Origin: JAMQKA01 sp043951865
GTDB lineage: Bacteria; Bacteroidota; Rhodothermia; Balneolales; Balneolaceae
Assembly (NCBI RefSeq): GCF_043951865.1
Contig: NZ_JBINJF010000028.1
Location: 1-58,252, forward strand
Length of the DNA: 58,252 bases
Direction of reading: 5' to 3'
A program made the position numbers and the translations under genes. Within the stretch, counting starts at the first letter, position 1; every line of letters begins with the position of its first letter. Positions 18,463 through 26,726 of this stretch are shown here, one piece after another. The notes beneath the pieces are model-generated. The model was not told the DNA's origin, searched no databases, and was given only the letters and a program-made list of their open reading frames with translations.

Positions 18463-19521
18463 ATGAAAACTTTACATCTTCATATTGGTTCATTTAAGAC
18501 TGGCACTACCTCAATACAAAACACATTTCATAACAATAGAAAAAACCTTAACAAATTGGGCTTTCATTATCCTGGTGGGAAATTCAATCATCATTTGTCA
18601 TATTTTGCAACCAAGGCACCTACTGAGGAATGGCCGAGGAGTTTAAAAGCAAAGGATAAGGATAAGTTGAGCCATATTGTTGATCAGTATTTTTCCAAAC
18701 TTGAAGATGATTTACATGCTGATTTTGAACATCAAATTATTTCTACCGAATATCTTTTTATTGATAAAGAGGAGTATATAAAAAACTACCTGGATTATCT
18801 TAAAAAGTTTTCCCTAGAAATTAAAATCTATGTATTTGTGCGGAATCCGGAAGAGTTGTATAAGTCTATTCAACAGCAGATAATTAAAGGGCGTTCGTAT
18901 ATTACTGCTCCTCAAGAATTTTTTTATAATTTCAAAAATGTGATCGAAGTGTGGCAAAAATACTGCCCTGTTAAAGTGCTTGAATTTCGTCCAGGAGTAG
19001 ATTCATGTGAAACGTTATGCAATGCAATTGGTATAGATGTTAACAAGCTGTCTAAGCCAGACAAATTTAGAAACACTTCCCTCTCGATACAACAAATATT
19101 GTTATTAGAAAAGCTACAGGTGAATTTATATCAGGATAAAGAGAATCAGCTTAAAAGTTTTGTTAATATAGTTAAGGAGATTAATGCTCCTGTTCCTTAT
19201 CCGCCTAAACTTAAACCGGAAGTTCAGAAATTTATTCAAAATAAACATCGGGCTGATCTTGAATGGCTAAAAAAGAACTTTGGCATTAATTTTTTAAAAG
19301 ATTATTCAAATGAGATTTCCACTTGTGCTATTTCTAACTTTAAAGACGGTAAGGCGGCCATTCGTGATGTATATCAAGTTGATAATGAGCAATCAATTGA
19401 TCATTATGAAGCTCTTGTGATTGATACACTTATCAAGAAAACGGTTCAGGATCGCTCTAAGTCATCCATATTAGAAAGGATTTTAAAATTCATACTGGCT
19501 CTAAAACAACGTTTTAAATGA
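18463..19521 (+). CDS. Sulfotransferase-like P-loop protein
   Basis: The 352-residue protein opens with LHLHIGSFKTGTTSIQNTF, which matches the 5'-phosphosulfate-binding loop of PAPS-dependent sulfotransferases (G-x-x-K-T-G-T-T-S). A second helpful motif is VFVRNPEELYKSIQQQI near 125-145, like the 3'-phosphate-binding R-x-P-x-x-x-x-x-S segment. Such proteins sulfate carbohydrates in surface glycan loci, but the acceptor is unknown. The gene is strongly AT-rich compared with the fab operon, which suggests recent transfer. It stands alone, followed immediately by a 22-bp hairpin. Confidence 0.75.
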   Translation: MKTLHLHIGSFKTGTTSIQNTFHNNRKNLNKLGFHYPGGKFNHHLSYFATKAPTEEWPRSLKAKDKDKLSHIVDQYFSKLEDDLHADFEHQIISTEYLFIDKEEYIKNYLDYLKKFSLEIKIYVFVRNPEELYKSIQQQIIKGRSYITAPQEFFYNFKNVIEVWQKYCPVKVLEFRPGVDSCETLCNAIGIDVNKLSKPDKFRNTSLSIQQILLLEKLQVNLYQDKENQLKSFVNIVKEINAPVPYPPKLKPEVQKFIQNKHRADLEWLKKNFGINFLKDYSNEISTCAISNFKDGKAAIRDVYQVDNEQSIDHYEALVIDTLIKKTVQDRSKSSILERILKFILALKQRFK

Positions 19522-19568
19522 CCAACTGAAAGCACCCTGCACTAAAAGTGCAGGGTGCTTTCAGTTGG
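19522..19568. repeat. 22-bp perfect hairpin after the sulfotransferase gene
   Basis: Perfect inverted repeat with arms 19522-19543 and 19547-19568 and an AAA loop, starting one base after the stop codon. No T-run follows on the plus strand. It could act as an RNA-stabilising 3' structure or a bidirectional terminator, or be the scar of a mobile element, given the transposase remnant that follows. Confidence 0.9.
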
Positions 19569-19701
19569 AGGATGAGTTGTACAGTAAAAATGCAAGGAGC
19601 TTTTACCATATTTGGGAAATATTTTTCCACTTGAAAGACAATTTTTAGATTGATGTATTTTTCCTTTTAAAAGCATAGGACTTATGTCAGGGTTGTAAAA
19701 G

Positions 19702-20046
19702 TTATGTAATTTGTTGACAGTTTTGGTTAAACTGAGCGGGAGTCTGTCTCCCGACATCTTGGTAGGGCTGCTCGCGGTTACAGTAGTACAAATACTCTGT
19801 GAGATCGATCTTCAGTTGCTCATAGTCCTCAAAATAGATTTTACTCAGCAAATCATTTTCTAGGAACTTCTACAACTGCTCGATCTTGTAGTTTGTTTTC
19901 AGGTGATAGGTATAAATATAACGGTGGGTGATACCTATGTGGTAACAATCGTATAAAGAATGGTCTTGCTTGTGCACAGACCTCTTGTATCCAAACTCCT
20001 TTAAGGCTTTCAGCAGACGACCATCGTAGATGCTGGTGTGTTCCAT
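19702..20046 (-). pseudogene. Decayed integrase-core (IS481/IS3-like) transposase, C-terminal part
   Basis: Translating the minus strand from about 20046 to the TAA at 19702-19704 gives about 113 codons. The sequence KIEQL-stop-KFLENDLL matches the N-G-K-V-E-R-F-W-K-T-L segment of rve-fold transposases, with a TAG (19870-19872) where Trp is expected. It is followed by YLYYCNREQPYQDVGRQTPA, matching the Y-N-x-x-R-x-H-Q-x-L-G-x-x-T-P-A C-terminal signature. The catalytic Asn-Gly and other residues are changed and the N-terminal part is missing, so the element is dead. The exact family (IS481 or IS3) is uncertain. Confidence 0.7.
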
Positions 20047-20058
20047 ACAAATAATTGT

Positions 20059-20690
20059 CGTAATTTGGCCGGTCCCATGAGCTCGTAGTCACTTTGCCAA
20101 TCCGGCAAAAACTTCCAAGGAACTCTCGCAGCGATGCTACTGTCCGGCAGGACACAGCCTGCAGCCTACCTCCTTATCGGTGTTGTCCGCGTTCTCCCAG
20201 GAACAGACCCAGATCCAGGATTTGGCAAGACACTGGTTTTATGGGTTATGGATGGTATGCGAGTTCCTGTGATCGGGATTAAAGGTATTTAATTTGATCG
20301 AGACATTGATACAACATAAATTATTGGTTCAGCATTGAGTGTCTAGAAAAATAATATCACAGACGGAATGGAACGGATTAAACGAGAAAGACCTTGGTGG
20401 CGGGGTACGTACAACAGCGCGTGCAGATTGCAGAAGCGTGAGAAATTTATAAATTACCTCGAACAGCCTTAATGGAATCCTGGTAAAATGCTTCCTGCCT
20501 GTAAATGATTAAGGGATGTTAACCCAACATTAAAATTCTCACATTAATTTTTTCTTTTCGTTACAAATGTTATAATTAAATACTTGGTTTATAAGTGTTT
20601 ATAGATAATTAGGAGTGTTAATTGGCTTTTGGATAAAAAAATGAGTGTATCCAAAAAGCCTGTTTTGACAGAATCAATTGGGGTGATGCT
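20059..20690. other. Leader and promoter region of the sigma-54 activator gene
   Basis: No gene is convincing between the dead transposase and the activator. From 20500 the sequence is AT-rich. A near-perfect inverted repeat (GGCTTTTGGATA at 20624-20635; TATCC-AAAAAGCC at 20648-20660, one bulged base) lies about 30 bases before the activator start, followed by TGTTTT. It may be an operator or a leader hairpin. No sigma-54 promoter or copy of the enhancer palindrome was seen here. Confidence 0.5.
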
Positions 20691-21701
20691 ATGATGGAAA
20701 CTAAAGATCGTCTAAAACCCAAGGAATCGGAGTTTGACAAGCAGAAACAAGAGAGCTCCGATCACCCGCTTTTTATTACCAATTCTCCCGAAATGAAGGA
20801 GATGCTGGATAAAGTCAAGAAGTTTGCCTCCTCAGAGGCTCCTGTTCTCATAACAGGTGAAAGCGGAGTGGGGAAAGAGGTAATTGCACGGCTTATACAC
20901 CGGTACAGTCCCCGAGACGACGGACCGTTCGTGCCGATTAACAGTGGGGCCATTCCGGGCGAACTGTTTGAAAGCGAGCTGTTTGGTCACGAAAAGGGGG
21001 CCTTCACGGGCGCGACCTCTGTAAAAGAGGGCTGTTTTGAGCAGGCGAACAACGGCACCTTGTTTCTGGATGAGATTGGCGATATGCCGAGCTCCCTGCA
21101 GGTAAAAGTACTGAGGGCGGTTGAATTAAATTCATTCAGGCGTGTGGGAGGAAAACAAGAGATATCGGTGGATGTACGAATCGTTTCTGCCACCAATAAA
21201 ATTTTGCTTGAAAAAGTGGAAGACAAAAGCTTCCGTGAGGATCTGTATCACAGGATCAATGTACTGGAGCTTTATATTCCCCCTTTGCGTCGCAGGGTTG
21301 ATGATGTGCCCGTGTTGCTGGATCATTTTTTAGATCATTTTACGGTAAAATACAGTTGCCCAGATATGTATTTTACCGATGAATGTATCGGGATATTAAA
21401 AGAATACCTGTGGCCGGGTAATGTACGCGAGCTGAAAAATATTGTTGAGCGCTGCGTGATACTGAGTCCACAAGAAAAAATTGAACCCTCTATTTTGCCC
21501 GATCGATTCTTTGAGAATACCAGCAGCTCGAGGAAGGATGACAAAGATTCCTTCCTGCAGGTTCCGATGGGAACGACGATGCAAGAGGTGGAACGGGCGG
21601 TGATTCTTCAGACGCTGGCCACGGTCGACAATAACAAGACCGAGGCGGCCCGCATACTTGGACTTACCCGAAAAACCCTCAGCAGTAAAATTGATAAGTA
21701 A
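20691..21701 (+). CDS. Sigma-54-dependent activator lacking a sensor domain (PspF-like layout)
   Basis: Enhancer-binding AAA+ ATPase of 336 residues that opens sigma-54 promoters. Walker A GESGVGKE (56-63), the sigma-54 contact loop GAFTGA (103-108), Walker B LFLDE (124-128), the arginine-finger segment FREDLYHRIN (181-190) and WPGNVRELKN are all intact. A Fis-type DNA-binding helix-turn-helix ends the protein (NNKTEAARILGLTRKTLSSK). Only about 25 charged residues precede the AAA+ domain, so there is no receiver, GAF or PAS domain; control must come from expression or a partner protein, as with PspF. GGGGTGA at 20680 supports the start. It is the only intact candidate in the window to bind the palindromes at 25394, 34832 and 40373. 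Confidence 0.93.
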   Translation: MMETKDRLKPKESEFDKQKQESSDHPLFITNSPEMKEMLDKVKKFASSEAPVLITGESGVGKEVIARLIHRYSPRDDGPFVPINSGAIPGELFESELFGHEKGAFTGATSVKEGCFEQANNGTLFLDEIGDMPSSLQVKVLRAVELNSFRRVGGKQEISVDVRIVSATNKILLEKVEDKSFREDLYHRINVLELYIPPLRRRVDDVPVLLDHFLDHFTVKYSCPDMYFTDECIGILKEYLWPGNVRELKNIVERCVILSPQEKIEPSILPDRFFENTSSSRKDDKDSFLQVPMGTTMQEVERAVILQTLATVDNNKTEAARILGLTRKTLSSKIDK

Positions 21702-22430
21702 TACCCCATAACAAACCCACCGCGGATTTCCTGACCGACGATACGAGATCACAACATGAGTATTACCGCCCCATTTGGTTAAGATTTCGCCATTTTTGTT
21801 ATACTTGCCTGAATATACTTTTGGAGAGGTCTTTGCAGAACCTGATGCCTGGTTGAGAGAGGGTTGTACCACCGACCTTATAAGCACATAAAGCGAGAGG
21901 AGAACGGCCTCCGAACGGTGATTCGAATGTTTTGCAAAGTCACCTGGAGTAATTTAAGAGTAATGGGATAGGCAGAACTTTGACGAAACTGTTGCTAATC
22001 AACCCTGATCTCCCCGCACATTTTGGCCGCGCAGAGGTACTGCTGTATCTTGAGCAGGTGATGTTCCCTTTAACGCAGCTGAAGGGCAAATCTCCCAGCG
22101 CTTTATACCCTGCCCAATAAAAAATCGGTAAAATAGGATGTAAGATACTGCCTGCCATCAGGGTACTGATCTTTACATAAATTATCGTGAGGTAATACGG
22201 GTTAGACAGCAATTCTTCCGGTTACTTTTTATTCGCACAAAAGGAAATCTACGAAAAGCAAAGGGCAAAACTGAATTTGTGTGGATGCCGAACGTATTCA
22301 GCAGTGAATTCCTGACAAAAGATTATTCGCCCACATGCTCCCGCGAATCAAAATAGTACATGATTTTCCTGCCGCGGGCTACTGGAACCGGCGGCAGGAT
22401 ACAATTATGGATAAGGTGGGGAGATCGGGA
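21702..22430. other. Gene-poor gap between convergent genes
   Basis: Nothing here can be called a gene with confidence. Short open frames exist but none shows recognisable motifs. Just beyond the minus-strand TPR gene's stop, an inverted repeat TCCTGCCG (22367-22374) and its complement (22392-22399) can form a hairpin, but it is followed by A, not T, in the minus direction. The segment near 22216-22250 resembles part of the hairpin at 32679-32703. Confidence 0.45.
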
Positions 22431-23843
22431 TTAACGCTTTGAAACGGACGCAGGTACACGAACAAAATACTGCTGAATCAGCTCGTCGTAGGTATGTACC
22501 GCTTCATCCAGCCGGTTCAACTTCTCCAGGAGCTGTGCTTTCTGGTAAATGGAAGCAGTGATCTCCTCTTTCCCAACGCTGATATCCGTTTTGGCATATT
22601 TCAAGATCTCGTCAAATGCGTTGACGGCTTCCTCAAAGCGTCCAAGCTCGGTAAGCAGGTTGGCCCGCTTGATCAAGGCGTTTTTTAGCAAGTCCGATTC
22701 CTCCTCAATGTTGCCTGTCCCGTTCTTTTGGGACGACAATAATTGAATATCTTCCATAGTTTCATTTTCCAAATGGTCGGCACTGGCTGGTTGATCTGTC
22801 GAATTTTTTGAGCTTTGGTCTATGGTTGTATTCCCGTCATCGACTCTTTCTTCTGCATTTTGAGCTGGTACTTCATCTCCGTTTGTGTTGAAGGGCTCCT
22901 CAAGGCTCAGGTCTCCCCAGTCGAATTCAATTCCATTCTCAGAGACGCCTGCGTTTCCCCCGGGCTCTTCTTTTGTATAATATGTATTGGGTTTGGTGCC
23001 CTTGGAATTGGGTTTTGTGCCGGCAGCCCCGTTATGCGTACGGTCTTTTCCATTCACGGAATAAGAGGAGTGCCCGTTCCTTGTGGAGGCTTCGGTATCC
23101 GTACGGTAATGGTGATCTGAATTTCCATTTAGCAGTTCCAGCAGAAATTCCTCATGTGCATTTGCAGGTTTTTTGAACCACTCTGAAACCCCGTTGTCTT
23201 CCGTCTCTCCCGGAATTATCCCGTTTGCCTCGACTACGGCCAGTTCCTCCTCCAGGACCGTTTCTTCCTCTTGTTGATCCTCGTCAATATCTGAAATATG
23301 GTGTTCAACAGCTGTATCCACACTGTTGCTGGTATCCTCTTCCTCCGGACTATCGTCCATGTCCCCCGAGTGTTCGACCGACTCGTGTCGGTCCAGATCT
23401 ACGGTTATCGAACTGTTCCAGTCGGCATATTTTGTCAAGGCGATAAACGTATCGGCTACCAGCTGCACGAAGGTGTTTGACTTTTCATCGCCCATCACCT
23501 GCCTGAACAGGTTGTGTATTTTTGTTTTCGGCAGCTTGTGGATCTCCTTGTCCTGCTCATACAAACGGGCATAGGCCTTTTTTACCAGTTCAGCTATCAA
23601 GGCCCGCGAACGATCTTCTGACTCAACAAACTGGGAGTAAAATTCCAGGAACGGTTCGTCGTTTTCATCAACCAGTCCCAGCTTTTTGAACAGCATGACG
23701 TAGTGGATGGAGTTGGGCCGTTTCAGATCGATCTGTTCCAGGAAATCCTGGTTAAAATATTCAGGAATGTCTTGCTTGCGTATTTTTTCAAGCGCCTCGT
23801 CAAGTTGAGTTGATTTGGTTACGAATGTTTCGAAGATGTTCAT
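22431..23843 (-). CDS. DUF5343-like protein with C-terminal TPR repeats
   Basis: A 470-residue cytosolic protein of unknown function. The N-terminal ~145 residues (FKKLGLVDENDEP, LIAELVKKAYARLYE, IHNLFRQVMG, VADTFIALTKYADW) look like the DUF5343 fold, a small helical domain. The middle (~150-390) is acidic, low-complexity and probably disordered. The last ~80 residues contain two TPR-like units (NALIKRANLLTELGRFEEAV and YQKAQLLEKLNRLDEAVHTY). It is the last gene of the sigma-54-driven minus-strand operon, its start overlapping the preceding small ORF as ATGA. An adaptor role with the degenerate AAA+ protein is an inference. Confidence 0.7.
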   Translation of the reverse strand: MNIFETFVTKSTQLDEALEKIRKQDIPEYFNQDFLEQIDLKRPNSIHYVMLFKKLGLVDENDEPFLEFYSQFVESEDRSRALIAELVKKAYARLYEQDKEIHKLPKTKIHNLFRQVMGDEKSNTFVQLVADTFIALTKYADWNSSITVDLDRHESVEHSGDMDDSPEEEDTSNSVDTAVEHHISDIDEDQQEEETVLEEELAVVEANGIIPGETEDNGVSEWFKKPANAHEEFLLELLNGNSDHHYRTDTEASTRNGHSSYSVNGKDRTHNGAAGTKPNSKGTKPNTYYTKEEPGGNAGVSENGIEFDWGDLSLEEPFNTNGDEVPAQNAEERVDDGNTTIDQSSKNSTDQPASADHLENETMEDIQLLSSQKNGTGNIEEESDLLKNALIKRANLLTELGRFEEAVNAFDEILKYAKTDISVGKEEITASIYQKAQLLEKLNRLDEAVHTYDELIQQYFVRVPASVSKR

Positions 23844-24130
23844 AATGTGCCTCGTTTGTCTCTGTTGTTAAGCCGAATTTTGATGTATGTTTTTGTATTA
23901 CGCTCGATAGCGGTTGTAACCCCCGCAAAGCCTTGTTCCTCATTGATGGTTTCTGTGATATTTAAGAATGTGTTCCCACTCGCATCACGCATTGCTCTCT
24001 CGTCGGTAAAGATGCGAGGGCAAGCTGCCTGCTGAATCCCAATTAAAACATCAGGAAGGGGAGGGAACGACCTCCCGAAGAAGCGACAGATAGCCAACGC
24101 CAACGCGTACCTGCAGCTGAAGCATATCAC
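23840..24130 (-). CDS. Doubtful small ORF in the sigma-54 operon
   Basis: A 96-codon frame starting at GTG 24130, 18 bases after the degenerate activator gene, and ending in TGA that overlaps the next ATG (ATGA). This spacing is what an operon gene would show. No domain is recognised. The N-terminal half reads poorly, while an ATG in another frame (24125) gives a more natural 24-codon opening (MLQLQVRVGVGYLSLLREV) before a stop. It may therefore be a frameshifted pseudogene, or only the 50-residue part from the internal ATG (MRDASGNTFLNITETINEEQ) is made. Confidence 0.35.
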   Translation of the reverse strand: MICFSCRYALALAICRFFGRSFPPLPDVLIGIQQAACPRIFTDERAMRDASGNTFLNITETINEEQGFAGVTTAIERNTKTYIKIRLNNRDKRGTL

Positions 24131-24148
24131 CAGATACGTTCGTTTGAA

Positions 24149-25132
24149 TTACGACAAAAATATTTTCCGATTCCTAAATGGAATGCGGAACTCATATTCA
24201 TTCTTTTGTAGTTCCTGTTCCGACAGATCGGAAATTTCTACAATCTCTTTTAGCAGCATTTTTTCCGCCCGTAAAAAGCTCTGGTTGTATTCCATCGCAT
24301 TATTTATGTGGGTGTATGGCGATTTCCAGTTGATGGAAAAGGGCAGTTGATCGCTGGTAATAACCTCTCCGGCCGGAACTACGGTGGCCGCGTGTTCAAT
24401 GGTGTTTTTAAGCTGCCTGACGTTGCCAGGCCAATGGTATGAAATACATTTATAGGCCGCACGGGGTGATATAGCGTGAACCGGCGTACCGTTTTTGGAG
24501 GCGAAGTCGAGCAAGAACTGATCAATCAACAGCGTTATATCTTCGCATCGCTCCCGCAGGGGAGGAAGTTCAATTATAACGGGATTGAGTTGTTCCAGCA
24601 GATCGTCCCAAAATGGCTGCTCTGAAAACTCAGCATATGCGGATTGCTCCACAGAAATAATAATTCTGAACTCGCTCACTTTCTCGGTTTGCATGGCCAT
24701 TTGCTGGGCATTATGCACGAGCCTGACCAGTATTTTTTGATTTAGGTGGCTCAGCTCGGAGAAAGAATTAAAGAATAGCGTCCCTCCTGATAGGAAGTCC
24801 ATACCAAAGTCCTCGCTGCTTTGGTAGGTATCTCCCTCAAGCGTGCTCTCCAGCTCTTTCATTTTCTCTTGGATAGTCTCTTCAAGGGTATTACAGAATA
24901 AATTGCCAAACGGCCCTTCTGAGAAAGAACTCAGCGAATGAATCATTTTGGCCGTACGGTTTTTCCCTGTTCCCTGTTCTCCCACGATGATAATATTGTT
25001 ATCCCTCTGGGCCAGATCCACAATATGTTTATATAGATCCCGCATAATCTCACTGTAGAAATTTACAGTCTCTATTTCTGCTCCATTTGTTGGAGGCGTA
25101 AGGTTAAGTGGTTTGTCTGATAGTGTTTTCAT
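24149..25132 (-). CDS. Degenerate sigma-54 activator-like AAA+ protein
   Basis: The 327-residue protein clearly derives from a sigma-54 activator: Walker A GEQGTGKN (51-58), LPPLRERCEDITLL (189-202) and WPGNVRQLKNTIEHA (234-248) are retained. Key parts are lost: the GAFTGA contact loop is replaced by an acidic stretch near 95-112, Walker B reads LFFNS instead of LFLDE, the arginine-finger segment reads FWDDLLEQLN instead of FREDLYYRLN, and no Fis-type helix-turn-helix is visible at the C-terminus. It should not activate transcription alone. A sigma-54 promoter of its own lies upstream. I infer a hetero-oligomeric partner or inhibitor of the intact activator at 20691. Confidence 0.85.
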   Translation of the reverse strand: MKTLSDKPLNLTPPTNGAEIETVNFYSEIMRDLYKHIVDLAQRDNNIIIVGEQGTGKNRTAKMIHSLSSFSEGPFGNLFCNTLEETIQEKMKELESTLEGDTYQSSEDFGMDFLSGGTLFFNSFSELSHLNQKILVRLVHNAQQMAMQTEKVSEFRIIISVEQSAYAEFSEQPFWDDLLEQLNPVIIELPPLRERCEDITLLIDQFLLDFASKNGTPVHAISPRAAYKCISYHWPGNVRQLKNTIEHAATVVPAGEVITSDQLPFSINWKSPYTHINNAMEYNQSFLRAEKMLLKEIVEISDLSEQELQKNEYEFRIPFRNRKIFLS

Positions 25133-25271
25133 TAAAAAATTCTCTCAGTTTTATTATTACCGACAGACCCGTGTAAGGGAACCCGTGATTGTCATTTTTT
25201 TGTGTGATGGATAATTAGTTGATGAATATTTAAATCTGAATTGTTTTTCCCGACAATCCATGATTAGTAAA

Positions 25272-25286
25272 TCAATAAGCGTGCCA
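25272..25286 (-). promoter_or_regulatory. Sigma-54 promoter of the degenerate AAA+ operon
   Basis: Read on the minus strand this is TGGCACGCTTATTGA: a perfect -24 element (TGGCACG) with 5-base spacing to the TTGA -12 element. The expected start near 25260 leaves a leader of about 128 bases. The 15-base core is identical to the promoter at 34975. The -24 is about 126 bp from the centre of the palindrome at 25394-25431. Confidence 0.8.
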
Positions 25287-25393
25287 ACTGGACGGAAAAA
25301 ATTTAAAACCCTGTCAGGACTCTTTGAAACGGGGTATTACGCCGATATCATATACCCGGCACGTGGTGGCGAAATAGGGGAGATATAAAAAAC

Positions 25394-25431
25394 GGGTAAT
25401 TTTTACGCATACGGTTGTGTAAAAATTACCC
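25394..25431. promoter_or_regulatory. Enhancer palindrome A, shared by divergent sigma-54 promoters
   Basis: Perfect 13-bp arms, GGGTAATTTTTAC (25394-25406) and its complement (25419-25431), 12 bases apart. Each arm contains its own small dyad, GTAA-N3-TTAC, so the element offers two dimer sites about 25 bp apart, as in tandem activator sites. It lies in the 584-bp gene-free stretch 25133-25716, between the minus promoter at 25272 and the plus promoter at 25571. Near-identical copies occur at 34832 and 40373. Confidence 0.8.
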
Positions 25432-25570
25432 AGCCGTACAAATTATTCTGCAACCTTTTTTCTTTACCAAAATTACGGCTCGAGAAAAATGACCCTGTAA
25501 CAGGCATTTACAAGGCGTGAGTTCACTTTTGACTCACCTCGTCCCTGGAGATTTCTCTCAGTGAATGGAT

Positions 25571-25585
25571 TGGCACAACTCTTGT
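25571..25585 (+). promoter_or_regulatory. Sigma-54 promoter of the fcl-gmd operon
   Basis: TGGCAC (25571-25576), five bases, then TTGT (25582-25585). The -24 is perfect, the -12 has T for C. It lies about 159 bp from the centre of palindrome A and about 120 bases (from the predicted start) ahead of fcl, the first gene of the polysaccharide locus. Confidence 0.7.
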
Positions 25586-25716
25586 AACACTAGAAGGGGA
25601 AGCGTAGTGTGGCTATTCTTTTCGGATAACCCGTTTCGCTGTTCTCCTTACAATATATTATGGTACCATGGAGAAAAGAAGTTAATCAGACAGGCTACAT
25701 CAAATGCGAGATATTC

Positions 25717-26670
25717 ATGAGCAATAGCAAGATCTATATAGCCGGCCATACCGGGATGGTGGGATCGGCCGTCCTGCGCCAGCTTAAAGCGCAGGGATAT
25801 CGGAATATTATAACAAGGAGCAGTTCGGAACTCGACCTGAGGAACCAGGCGGAGGTGCGTAGCTTCATGGACCAGGAGCAGCCGGATGTTATTGTACTTG
25901 CCGCGGCCAGGGTCGGGGGGATACTGGCCAATGACCGGTACCCGTTTCAGTTTATATATGACAACCTGGCTATACAAAATAATGTTATTCATGCGGCTCA
26001 TTCCTTCCAGGTGCCCAAGCTGGTGTTTTTGGGAAGCTCTTGCATCTATCCCAAACATGCCGATCAGCCCCTTCGGGAAGAGAGCCTGCTGACGGGGCCG
26101 CTGGAACCGACCAACCAGTGGTATGCCGTGGCCAAGATTGCTGGTATCAAGCTGTGTGAAGCGCTCCGAAAACAATATGGCAGGGATTATGTGGCGTTGA
26201 TGCCCACTAATCTATATGGACCGCGCGATAATTTTGACCTGGAGACCTCTCACGTTGTACCGGCGATGATCCGAAAATTTCACGAGGCTAAGGAAAATGG
26301 CCATCAGCCGGTGGAATTATGGGGAACCGGTTCGCCCCGCCGCGAATTTTTGTACGTGGAAGATCTTGCGCGGGCGATCCTGTTTGCAGTGGAAGAAGAT
26401 CTCGACGCCCCGATGTACAATGTAGGAACCGGCAAGGATCTGCCGATCAGAGATTTGGCCGAACTGGTACAGGATATTGTCGGCCACCGGGGGGCAATCA
26501 ACTGGGATACTTCAAAGCCCGACGGTACCCCCCGAAAGCTGTTGGATGTCTCGCGCATCCATGCGGCCGGCTGGCATCACAGGAAAGAACTGGAGGCGGG
26601 ACTTGCCGACACCTACCGCTGGTTCGTTGACCATGAGGACCAGCTTAAAGAGCTTAAACTTGAAACCTGA
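25717..26670 (+). CDS. fcl: GDP-L-fucose synthase
   Basis: Epimerises and reduces GDP-4-keto-6-deoxymannose to GDP-L-fucose. The 317-residue extended short-chain dehydrogenase has the cofactor loop GHTGMVGSA near residues 10-18, SSCIYPKHA (near 107) and the catalytic YAVAKIAGIK. I start at ATG 25717 (MSNSKIYIAGH); the upstream in-frame ATG 25660 would add 19 unconserved residues. First gene of the locus, followed by gmd, its pathway partner. Also called wcaG. Confidence 0.95.
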   Translation: MSNSKIYIAGHTGMVGSAVLRQLKAQGYRNIITRSSSELDLRNQAEVRSFMDQEQPDVIVLAAARVGGILANDRYPFQFIYDNLAIQNNVIHAAHSFQVPKLVFLGSSCIYPKHADQPLREESLLTGPLEPTNQWYAVAKIAGIKLCEALRKQYGRDYVALMPTNLYGPRDNFDLETSHVVPAMIRKFHEAKENGHQPVELWGTGSPRREFLYVEDLARAILFAVEEDLDAPMYNVGTGKDLPIRDLAELVQDIVGHRGAINWDTSKPDGTPRKLLDVSRIHAAGWHHRKELEAGLADTYRWFVDHEDQLKELKLET

Positions 26671-26726
26671 CGCGGGATCTGGAATTAATTAGTAGTAGAT
26701 ATAAAAAAATACAAAGTGAGATCATT

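Noticed and set aside
20094..20282. 62-codon plus-strand frame beside the dead transposase
   Set aside because: Composition (many Arg, Pro, Ser) is typical of a chance frame; no motif.
21940..22212. 90-codon minus-strand frame in the gap after the activator gene
   Set aside because: No recognisable motif, no ribosome site, and no operon context; probably chance.
25394..25431. Palindromes read as transcription terminators
   Set aside because: The arms are AT-rich, no T-run follows, and all three copies lie ahead of promoters rather than after genes.
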